NCBI GenBank assembly: GCA_922989275.2
Contig: OV277869.1
Location: forward strand, 24,562,189-24,626,188
Reading direction: 5' to 3'
DNA from: Gari tellinella
Lineage: Eukaryota; Mollusca; Bivalvia; Cardiida; Psammobiidae
DNA length: 64,000 nt
Positions 61,801 through 64,000 of this stretch are shown one piece after another; the stretch's first letter is position 1, and each line of letters begins with the position of its first letter. Under the pieces are notes generated by a model. That model made no database searches and had not been told where the DNA came from. It saw only the letters and a list, made by a program, of their open reading frames with translations. Position numbers and translations under genes: made by a program.

Positions 61801-62116
61801 TTAGACTGTTTGATACTCATTTTAATACTTCTTTAGTCAAAATATCTCAAAACTAAATTTGATAAATAAAAAGAGATAACAATTATTTAAGACAGATGAC
61901 GTCATGGTAGTTAAGGGGTTAAAACAACTCACCTCCGCCATTCTTGTAACACAGGTATGGAAACCGCCACACATTTCCGAGCCCCACAGAAAACCCCACA
62001 CAGGCCAATAAAAAGTCGAATTTGTTCCCCCAGGTTTCTCTCTCTTTTATCTTCTGGCCACTGTCCTCTTTCACTTTGTCCGGCCCATCCGGACCGTCAG
62101 CTTTAGAATCACTCAT
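28697..62116 (-). CDS. SLC6-family sodium/chloride-dependent neurotransmitter symporter (14 coding exons)
   Basis: A plasma-membrane transporter that couples uptake of a small amino-acid-type substrate to Na+ and Cl-. Fourteen GT-AG exons on the minus strand join without a frame break to 661 residues. Family landmarks: [11 protein letters not shown] and NGGGAFLIPY (helices 1-2), GQF and [15 protein letters not shown] with a long second extracellular loop bearing five N-glycosylation sequons, [13 protein letters not shown] and GSYNKF (helix 6), [10 protein letters not shown] (helix 7), [20 protein letters not shown] (helix 8), [12 protein letters not shown] (helix 10) and [10 protein letters not shown] (helix 12). 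Helix 1 has Gly where monoamine carriers have Asp, so an amino-acid, GABA, taurine, betaine or creatine-like substrate is more likely. The exact subfamily is unresolved. A 3-prime exon may be missing. Confidence 0.93.
28939..29153. mobile_element. Family A MITE, right end decayed
   Basis: Left end CAGTGGAGAAGACGTTAGTC after TA; hairpin GGAGCC-GTTCAGACGCCGGG at about 29005-29068; right-hand GCGTTTGCG blocks remain but the terminus is lost. Confidence 0.65.
29318..29561. mobile_element. Family D MITE
   Basis: Starts GGGGCCCGTTTCATAAAC, has the central inverted repeat GGAATC-TCTTTTCAAGACG, and ends GTTTTATGAAACGG, three bases short of the full terminus. It lies downstream of the SLC6 exon 13 donor. 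Confidence 0.82.
29697..29947. mobile_element. Family C MITE
   Basis: Ends TTAACCCTTTCCC and GGGGTAAAGGGTTAA. Contains the perfect hairpin AGCAGAATGCGCCCTAGGGC and complement (about 29832-29898). It ends 44 bp from the exon 13 donor. Confidence 0.85.
29992..30168 (-). CDS. SLC6 gene, exon 13 (helices 11-12)
   Basis: Acceptor ATATTAAAG, donor GTGAGT, 177 bp. Encodes [29 protein letters not shown] and a final hydrophobic helix. A family C MITE lies 44 bp beyond the donor. Confidence 0.92.
30459..30559 (-). CDS. SLC6 gene, exon 12 (start of helix 11)
   Basis: Acceptor TATTTCTTCAG, donor GTAAGA, 101 bp. Encodes [20 protein letters not shown], then [13 protein letters not shown]. Confidence 0.92.
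30657..30757. repeat. Inverted repeat in SLC6 intron 11
   Basis: CAATAGAACACG and GAGATGC on the left; GCATCTC and CGTGTTCTATT on the right. The intervening sequence is unpaired or weakly paired. Confidence 0.6.
31213..31272. repeat. Small foldback
   Basis: GGTGTTACTACTCATTA against TAATGAGTAGTGACACC around ATCGTCTATTCGAGGCGAT. Confidence 0.65.
31442..31541 (-). CDS. SLC6 gene, exon 11 (helix 10)
   Basis: Acceptor TATCTTGTAG, donor GTAAGC, 100 bp. Encodes [16 protein letters not shown] and CIAIAWLYG. Confidence 0.93.
31645..31745. repeat. Inverted repeat in SLC6 intron 10
   Basis: CAGTATTGAATTTATTGAA and its complement TTCAATAAATTCAATACTG at the edges, separated by about 60 bp. Confidence 0.65.
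32230..32459. mobile_element. Family A MITE
   Basis: CAGTAGAGGATACCTTATTC at the left after TA, TTTAAACGCAAACGCA, hairpin GGAGCC-GATCAGACGCCGGG (32340-32398), then GGAAAGAATAAAATATC in place of a good right end. Confidence 0.65.
32575..32787. mobile_element. Family A MITE, left end decayed
   Basis: Right end AATAACGTTTTTTCCACTG followed by TA; hairpin with GGAGCC-GCTCAGACGCCGAG (about 32668-32722); left end not recognisable. Confidence 0.6.
33084..33280. mobile_element. Family I MITE
   Basis: CAGTAAAACCTCTCGATCAC after TA at the left, GAGTTTTTTACTG at the right, with the internal hairpin AAACAGAAAGCTACTAAAGG and complement. It ends 36 bp from the SLC6 exon 10 donor. Confidence 0.8.
33317..33454 (-). 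CDS. SLC6 gene, exon 10 (helix 9)
   Basis: Acceptor TTGTTATTCAG, donor GTAAGT, 138 bp. Encodes [30 protein letters not shown] and GLPMVCP. A family I MITE ends 36 bp beyond the donor. Confidence 0.93.
33867..33979 (-). CDS. SLC6 gene, exon 9 (loop 4, helix 8)
   Basis: Acceptor TCCATCTTCAG, donor GTAATG, 113 bp. Encodes [18 protein letters not shown], then [18 protein letters not shown], with the Asp-Ser pair of the second Na+ site. It is the only copy, of seven similar ones, with the 3-prime half and a donor. Confidence 0.92.
33898..34715 (-). repeat. Tandem array of partial helix-8 exon plus splice acceptor
   Basis: Seven units spaced 119-126 bp. Each has TTCCATCTTCAG-like acceptor sequence followed by the first 70 or so bases of SLC6 exon 9. 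Equivalent exon starts are at 33979 (functional), 34098, 34218, 34338, 34457, 34576 and 34702. Only the first has the 3-prime exon half and donor. Units at 34218 and 34338 keep the reading frame through the intronic part (40 codons per unit). Those at 34098, 34457 and 34576 have a one-base shift (TTGAGCCTG in place of TTGATGCCAGG). The outermost, at 34702, contains a stop. Confidence 0.93.
34779..34806. repeat. TCAAT microsatellite
   Basis: About five tandem TCAAT units. Confidence 0.8.
35199..35412. mobile_element. Family A MITE next to SLC6 exon 8 donor
   Basis: Left end CAGCAGAGAAAACGATATCC, right end ATCATCTTCTTCATTG then TA. The central hairpin is reduced. Only 17 bp separate it from the exon 8 donor. 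Confidence 0.7.
35430..35554 (-). CDS. SLC6 gene, exon 8 (helix 7)
   Basis: Acceptor TTGTTTTCAG, donor GTAAGT, 125 bp. Encodes [16 protein letters not shown], a Na+/Cl- binding region, then [13 protein letters not shown] family A MITE lies 17 bp inside the intron from the donor. Confidence 0.93.
36223..36581. mobile_element. Family G MITE
   Basis: Ends CAGTGTTCCCTCTCAACAAC and TTGTAGAGAGGGAGCGCTG, with TA on both sides. The inner hairpin is GAATCCAGATCAGACACCG and complement (about 36424-36482). Confidence 0.82.
36676..36856. mobile_element. Family C MITE, short
   Basis: TTAACCCG at the left and GGGTAAGGGGTTGA at the right, with hairpin AGGCAGAATGCGCTTTAAGG and complement. Confidence 0.65.
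36978..37081 (-). CDS. SLC6 gene, exon 7 (helix 6)
   Basis: Acceptor TTTCTTTCAG, donor GTAGGT, 104 bp. Encodes [14 protein letters not shown] and GSYNKFHHN, the unwound helix 6 that lines the substrate site. A family A MITE begins 32 bp upstream of the acceptor. Confidence 0.93.
37114..37354. mobile_element. Family A MITE next to SLC6 exon 7 acceptor
   Basis: CAGCGGAGAAAACGTGATTC at the left, AATAACGTCTTCTCAGCT at the right, with a partly decayed GATCAGACGCCGGG hairpin (37183-37243). Confidence 0.65.
37941..38058. repeat. Foldback hairpin family E next to SLC6 exon 6
   Basis: AAGCGTTTGAG outside, then GTTCTCAAGCATTTGATTGG and complement, around GCCTAGGC. It ends about 31 bp from the exon 6 donor. 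Confidence 0.8.
38090..38224 (-). CDS. SLC6 gene, exon 6 (helix 5, loop 3)
   Basis: Acceptor CATGTATAG, donor GTGAGT, 135 bp. Encodes [20 protein letters not shown] and the loop [14 protein letters not shown]. Confidence 0.93.
38299..38507. mobile_element. Family C MITE, hairpin arm reduced
   Basis: TTAACCCTTTACCC at the left, GGGGGAAAGGGTTAA at the right, TTAA at both edges. Only one arm of the usual internal hairpin remains. Confidence 0.75.
39295..39546. mobile_element. Family C MITE
   Basis: TTAACCCTTTCCCCC at the left, TCAGGTAAAGGGTTGA at the right (one base off TTAA). Perfect central hairpin AGCAGAATGTGCCTTAAGGC and complement, with TTAA at the centre. Confidence 0.8.
39896..39982. 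repeat. Pyrimidine-rich microsatellite (CTT, then CT)
   Basis: Runs of CTT/ATT and then CT repeats, on the plus strand, in SLC6 intron 5. Confidence 0.85.
40226..40358 (-). CDS. SLC6 gene, exon 5 (helix 4)
   Basis: Acceptor TTCCTCACAG, donor GTGAGT, 133 bp. Encodes [20 protein letters not shown], then [18 protein letters not shown] family A MITE ends 23 bp upstream of the acceptor, so the branch point probably lies in or at its edge. Confidence 0.93.
40382..40612. mobile_element. Family A MITE next to SLC6 exon 5 acceptor
   Basis: CAGTGGAGAATGCGTTATTC after TA, right end AATAACGTCTTCTCCATTG then TA, hairpin GGAGCC-GATCAGAAGCCGGG at 40508-40560. Confidence 0.82.
40740..40948 (-). mobile_element. 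tRNA-derived SINE
   Basis: On the minus strand it begins with a tRNA-like head: GGTGACGGTGGTCCAGTGGT (A box) and GGTTCGAGCCC (B box), with an anticodon-arm-like CTCGACTAGGAAGCGAG. A non-tRNA tail follows, containing GCTCCACTTCACCCAGGTGA. This is the normal SINE layout. The tail family is not identified. I do not read it as a functional tRNA because the 5-base anticodon stem has a mismatch. Confidence 0.7.
41251..41794 (+). mobile_element. TTAA-flanked element with tRNA-like unit, copy 3
   Basis: TTAA at both edges, ends AGGGACTCGCAACCGGATGG and ATCTGGTTGCGAGTCGC. The plus strand has a tRNA-like unit near 41570-41660, with TGGTCTAAGCGG and GGTTCGAATCC. It is inserted inside a family B hairpin (ACAAACCCTGGTCGAC on one side, TGGGTCTACACTGTTTG on the other). 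Confidence 0.82.
42082..42219 (-). CDS. SLC6 gene, exon 4 (extracellular loop 2)
   Basis: Acceptor GATTTTACAG, donor GTGAGT, 138 bp. Contains sequons NET, NIS, NAT and NLS and the family motif PVTEYWE just before helix 4. Confidence 0.92.
42660..43020 (+). pseudogene. Non-LTR reverse transcriptase fragment in SLC6 intron 3
   Basis: Plus-strand translation in shifting frames gives GVKQGGPLSPLL, then [18 protein letters not shown], then DQLN and [15 protein letters not shown]. This is the order of palm motifs in LINE reverse transcriptases ([FY]ADD, then the T-K-V box). Stops (for example in LLV-stop-LDQ) and frame changes show it is dead. Confidence 0.75.
43163..43376 (-). CDS. SLC6 gene, exon 3 (helix 3 and start of extracellular loop 2)
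   Basis: Acceptor TTTTCCCAG, donor GTATTG, 214 bp. Encodes [36 protein letters not shown] and then loop residues with Cys and a sequon (NAS). Confidence 0.93.
44175..44306 (-). CDS. SLC6 gene, exon 2 (helix 2)
   Basis: Acceptor TTGTTTCAG, donor GTAACT, 132 bp, residues about 62-105. Encodes [29 protein letters not shown] and AWNICPLF. It follows an intron of about 17.6 kb. Confidence 0.93.
44455..44535. repeat. Foldback hairpin family F
   Basis: CGAACATATCCATATTTCAA and GTTAAAACGTGGC followed by their complements, centre ATAG. Relatives lie at 56444-56520 and, shorter, near 45075-45112. Confidence 0.8.
44611..44968. mobile_element. Family G MITE
   Basis: CAGCATTCCCTCTCTACAAC at the left, TTGTAGAGAGGGAACACTG at the right, with TA at both sides. 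Core hairpin GATTCCAGATCAAACGCCGCG and complement (about 44710-44772, two mismatches). Confidence 0.82.
45361..45567. mobile_element. Family A MITE, decayed
   Basis: CAGTGTAGAAGTTTATATTC after TA at the left; hairpin weak; right part TCGCGTTTATTGG without a clean end. Confidence 0.5.
46087..46343. mobile_element. Family D MITE
   Basis: GGGGCCCGTTTCATAAAATG at the left, GAAGTTTTATTACACGGCCCC at the right (mutated), central hairpin GGAATCGTCTTTTCAAGACG. Confidence 0.8.
46487..46732. mobile_element. Family A MITE, best-preserved copy
   Basis: TA on both sides. Ends CAGTGGAGAATCTGTTAGTC and AATAACAGATTCTCCACTG; TTTAAACGCAAACG inside the left, GCGTAAACGCGTTTATTGGG inside the right. Central hairpin GGAGCC-GATCAGACGCCGGG at about 46606-46670. 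It can serve as the reference for the family. Confidence 0.9.
47810..48056. mobile_element. Family B MITE
   Basis: Hairpin GAAGACCCTGATCAGAGGGT with complement GCCCTCTGATCAGGGTC (about 47918-47978). Right end GATTAAATCAGTTAA; the left TTAA is lost. Confidence 0.65.
48462..48532. repeat. Family C hairpin
   Basis: AAACAGGCTGTAAGTAAAGC and AGAATGCGCC, then the complement. The surrounding MITE ends are decayed. Confidence 0.8.
48717..49253 (+). mobile_element. TTAA-flanked element with tRNA-like unit, copy 4
   Basis: TTAA at both edges, ends AGCGACTCGCAACCGGATGG and AATCCGGTTGCGAGCCTC. The plus-strand tRNA-like unit at about 49021-49113 has TGGTCGAGGCGG (A box), a long variable region, and GGGTTCGAATCCC (B box). 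Confidence 0.85.
50463..50713. mobile_element. Family B MITE
   Basis: TTAACTCTTTGAACCCTAG at the left, GGGAGGAAAGGGTTAA at the right, TTAA at both edges. Hairpin with AATCAGAGGGCTCCTGAAGG and complement near 50543-50607. Confidence 0.82.
50995..51194. repeat. Large palindrome, 200 bp, TTAA at both ends
   Basis: Each half reads TTAAGGTTGAGGA, then TAATGAGATC, GCAATATCGG, GCGATCGGCC, TCTCGTCAACTGTCGA, CGTTCCGAACCATGC around CTTTAG. The halves differ at only a few positions. It could extrude as a cruciform. It may be a very short TTAA element. Confidence 0.88.
52850..52912. repeat. GACGCCG hairpin
   Basis: TTTGAATCCAGATCAGACGC and CGCGTAACGCG followed by the complement; part of a decayed family G element running on to about 53060. 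Confidence 0.85.
53161..53375. mobile_element. Family A MITE
   Basis: CAGTGGAGAATATGTTC after TA, right end AATAACGAATTTCCCACTG then TA, hairpin GGAGCC-GACCAGACGCCGGA (53285-53337). Confidence 0.8.
53930..53998. repeat. Family C hairpin
   Basis: AAAGCAGGCTGAAAGTAAAGC, AGAATGCGCC, then the complement with one or two mismatches. Confidence 0.8.
54847..55793. mobile_element. Mariner-like non-autonomous element 1
   Basis: TA at both edges with inverted ends CGAGGGGCGTTCAAATAGTT and a matching AACTACCCTCG, then GATACTGGATCAATAACTTC mirrored at the right. About 945 bp with no transposase frame. TA target and CGAGGG ends fit the Tc1/mariner superfamily. Confidence 0.75.
55981..56229. mobile_element. 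Family A MITE
   Basis: CATTGGAGCAAGCGTTATTC after TA; right end AATAAGGTTTTCTCCACTG then TA; hairpin GGAGAC-GATCAGACGCCGGG (56108-56162). The upstream TTTTACTGTA may be an end of an older family I element. Confidence 0.8.
56444..56520. repeat. Foldback hairpin family F
   Basis: GTCGAACATACTCGTATTTC and AAAACGTGGC then the complements, centre TAAG. Confidence 0.8.
56872..58152. mobile_element. Family G MITE with nested mariner-like insertion
   Basis: CAGTGCCCCCTCCC at the left and TTGTAGAGAGGGAGCACTG at the right; hairpin GATTCCAGATCAGACGCCG at 57990-58047. The left and right halves are separated by the mariner-like element at 57030-57943. Confidence 0.8.
57030..57943. mobile_element. Mariner-like non-autonomous element 2
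   Basis: TA edges, ends CGAGGGGTGTTTCATAATTA and TAATTATGAAACACCCCTCG-like arms. The interior resembles 54847-55793 (shared blocks such as CACGATGGTATAATG and TTTTCAGACATTA). No transposase frame. It interrupts a family G MITE, so it is younger. Confidence 0.82.
58904..59274. repeat. 123-bp tandem triplicate
   Basis: Three units starting at 58904, 59027 and 59150, nearly identical, with TATGGGGAAAATCC, AAGTCACCATTGCACGACGA, GCCGAAAATTCGGC and CTAGATGTTCCC. Because 123 is divisible by three, frames stay open across the array on both strands. There is no evidence of translation. Confidence 0.92.
60040..60105. repeat. Family C hairpin
   Basis: AAGGAGGTTGAAAGTAAAGC and AGAATGCGCCTT, then complements with few mismatches. 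Confidence 0.8.
60321..60546. mobile_element. Family A MITE, diverged
   Basis: CAGCAAGGGGAACGTCATTC after TA; right end AATAACACTTTTACCACTG; hairpin GGAGTC-GATAAAACGCCGGG, mismatched. Confidence 0.6.
60772..60838. repeat. GACGCCG hairpin
   Basis: Near-perfect: CAAACAGATTGGATCCAGAT, GAGACGCCGCAT, centre TA, then the complement. Confidence 0.9.
61933..62116 (-). CDS. SLC6 gene, exon 1 (N-terminus, helix 1)
   Basis: Starts [12 protein letters not shown], a hydrophilic cytoplasmic tail, then [19 protein letters not shown] and GNVWRFPYL of helix 1, ending YKNGG. The donor is GTGAGT and the split codon is completed by exon 2 to give NGGGAF. The start is the only ATG before the tail and the length suits the family. 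Confidence 0.93.
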
Positions 62117-62145
62117 CTTTCTTCACTCTGTATTAATGCGCGTTA

Positions 62146-62158
62146 CTATATATAGAAA
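62146..62158 (-). promoter_or_regulatory. Possible TATA box of SLC6 gene
   Basis: CTATATATAG read on the minus strand lies about 35 bp upstream of the ATG. A start site at the usual spacing would leave a very short leader, so an upstream untranslated exon is equally possible. Confidence 0.25.
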
Positions 62159-62159
62159 T

Positions 62160-64000
62160 AGAGTTTAATCTCGATGATTCGAAATTCGCTTAATCCGCAA
62201 TCACACTTATTTCAAAGTTAGCATGTACGTAACTTGAAATGACTTAAATAAAACTTACTCATGTTTTAATGTTTAATGTAACTAAGGCTACGTCTAAACT
62301 TTTAAAAATAAGTAAGTTCGCCTTTAATGAAAATTTCGTTTTAAGCTTTGAAATATAGATACAGTGTATGAAGAAGAACTTATTTGTTTTATGTTAAAAC
62401 AGTGATGTCCATTGCAAACATTTTATCAAATAAGAATAAACCGTTAATATTGTCGATAACATGTAATTTTCTACAATTTCTTCAATATTGTATTATATGT
62501 TTGCGTTTCTTAATGTTAAAGCTTTTAAAGAATAACGTCATCTCCAGACCATGCACTATATATGATTCACTGAAGCGAGTTCGTTTTATCGAGGTTTACT
62601 GGTATGTTAAACTTTTCGCGGACGAACTTGACAAGTCATAAACATTCTCTTATTAGCATACGCTCGCGTTTTACCTTAGCCTAAATTGCACACGGAAAAG
62701 TGCACTGCCCCTACGTATCATAGGCCAATATCTAGCTTAACATTAAAGGTGCAATTTAACCATTTCGCTTTCATTTATTTTTTCACCACTTTGCACTAAA
62801 GATTTTAATCAAAATCTGTTCACACCCTTTGAACCTTTTAAATACCAAAATATCGTCTGTTTAAAAACTGTCGTCTGCAATATTATGTCGGATATTGTTT
62901 TAGTCTCCATCTTTATTAAAAACTATATATACGATTGTCAAACAGTTAGGTATACCTTGTCAGACACCAAATTACTCGGTGTTTGGATAGAATCCAAACT
63001 GTTTGCTTATAGAAAAGAGTGCGACACTAGCGGTGAAAGGATAATTATTTCACTTTAAATTTTGCAGACTGGTTGAATTTTTTTTAACAATTACCACACC
63101 CATACACAATATAGTGCGGTACAGAAAGAGTACTTTTGCATCCACACCGTTTCAAATCTAGATTTAAAACTTATGAAACTTAATCACATTACATTGTATC
63201 GATCGAAATATGGCTACATGACGCTCGGCCTACAGGTATATTTCCTTTTTGCGAATCCACACACGCGCACAACATAAATTCCCGTTAGATTTACCACCAA
63301 GATAATCGTTAAATTTAACAAATAACTACTGCTACTTAAACATGTTTGTTACTAAATAGAGTAACTGACTAATTTTACCATGTAAGTCCCACTATTTCAT
63401 ACACCTTTATAAACACAGAGTTGATGCTTGTGTTCAAAACCGTAAGGTAGTATTTAAATCAAGCGGGCAGCTTAAAGCAAAATGAAAGTAAAGCAGAAAG
63501 CTCCTTTCGGAGCTTTCTGCTTTACTTTCATTCTGCTTTAAGCAACCACATGCTCTAAACTCAGTAACAAACAAGCGTGATTTTGAGCAATCCCTAAAGC
63601 GTGATTTTACCGTATGAGGGTTAGGTCGTCTATAAAGTAGCCCAGTATATGACAGACTGACAAACTACTGGTTTCACGCTTCAGTTCATGTGAACCTGTC
63701 TATCCCCTGAATAAACCCCCTTTACCTTTCGCGCGCAGTTTAATTGTCGTCTGTAAAATAAGTCGGCTGCGAAAGTTTGTAAAAATTAATTTATCTACAT
63801 TTTATTTCAAAAAATGTCGTGATGTTGTTAAATAGTTTAGATCTAGATGAGACGCCGAGATACTCGGCGTCTCATCTGTATCTAAACGTGTGTCTTCAGT
63901 TAATGTGTAACGGTTTTAACTCAATCCGTGCTATAAGATACAACTATGCATGCCGAGGCATATTCAACGAATATTACCATTTATTGTCACCGTTTAAAAG
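62160..64000. other. Upstream of SLC6 gene; no gene seen
   Basis: No coding exon recognised. It holds a GACGCCG-like hairpin (about 62938-63004), a family I-type hairpin (63473-63542, GCAGAAAGCTCCTTTCGG and complement) and a GACGCCGAG hairpin (63838-63887). The gene's promoter probably lies near 62117-62400. Confidence 0.55.
63473..63542. repeat. Perfect hairpin, family I/C type
   Basis: CTTAAAGCAAAATGAAAGTA and AAGCAGAAAGCTCCT then the complement, with almost no mismatch. Confidence 0.85.

Larger units (their letters stand above)
44307..61932 (-). other. SLC6 intron 1 (about 17.6 kb), repeat-filled
   Basis: No coding exon recognised on either strand. It holds family A MITEs (46487, 53161, 55981, 60321), G (44611, 56872), D (46087), B (50463), a tRNA-like element (48717), two mariner-like elements, the 123-bp triplicate and large palindromes. 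First introns often hold regulatory sites, but none can be distinguished here. Confidence 0.7.

Noticed and set aside
1475..63887. CRISPR array, because of the many short spaced palindromes
   Set aside because: The copies are kilobases apart, diverged, and embedded in MITEs in a spliced eukaryotic genome.

Overview
The window is eukaryotic DNA, AT-rich, with spliced genes, long introns and very dense short transposable elements. The protein families and the repeat types (foldback hairpins, TTAA- and TA-flanked MITEs, a tRNA-derived SINE) fit a mollusc, most likely a bivalve. The genus cannot be fixed from the sequence alone.

The left third (about 49-23,222) is a tandem segmental duplication. 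Each copy carries one small secreted-protein gene of the molluscan family usually labelled short-chain collagen C4-like. Copy A has coding exons at 2807-3017, 4177-4248 and 8287-8780. Copy B has them at 15372-15582, 17964-18035 and 22141-22634. Both rebuild in frame to 258 residues: a signal peptide, a coiled coil and a Cys-rich C-terminal domain, with no collagen repeat. A further exon-like block between exons 1 and 2 is open in copy A but holds two stops in copy B, and skipping it keeps the frame. The copies differ by several clean transposon insertions, which act as natural filled-site and empty-site pairs.

The right two thirds (28,697-62,116, minus strand) is one gene of the sodium- and chloride-dependent neurotransmitter symporter family (SLC6). 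Fourteen coding exons with GT-AG junctions join in one frame to 661 residues and cover all twelve membrane helices. Glycine at the helix-1 site where monoamine carriers have Asp points to an amino-acid or GABA/taurine/betaine/creatine-like substrate. Intron 1 is about 17.6 kb. A strong donor ends exon 14, but I could not find the last exon. In intron 8 the first part of the helix-8 exon, with its own 3-prime splice site, is repeated six more times in tandem, giving decoy splice acceptors.

Nearly everything else is repeats. The families I could separate are: (A) TA-flanked MITEs with CAGTGGAGAA ends; (B, C, H) TTAA-flanked MITEs sharing TTAACCCTTT-type ends but with different internal hairpins; (D) GGGGCCCGTTTCATAAA-ended MITEs; (G) CAGTGTTCCCTCTC-ended MITEs; (I) CAGTAAAACC-ended MITEs; a TTAA-flanked element of about 530 bp enclosing a tRNA-like unit; two related mariner-like elements; and large plain palindromes. 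A hairpin built on GATCAGACGCCG recurs at roughly forty sites and sits inside families that have unrelated ends. Several MITEs stop only 17-45 bp from splice sites of the two genes.
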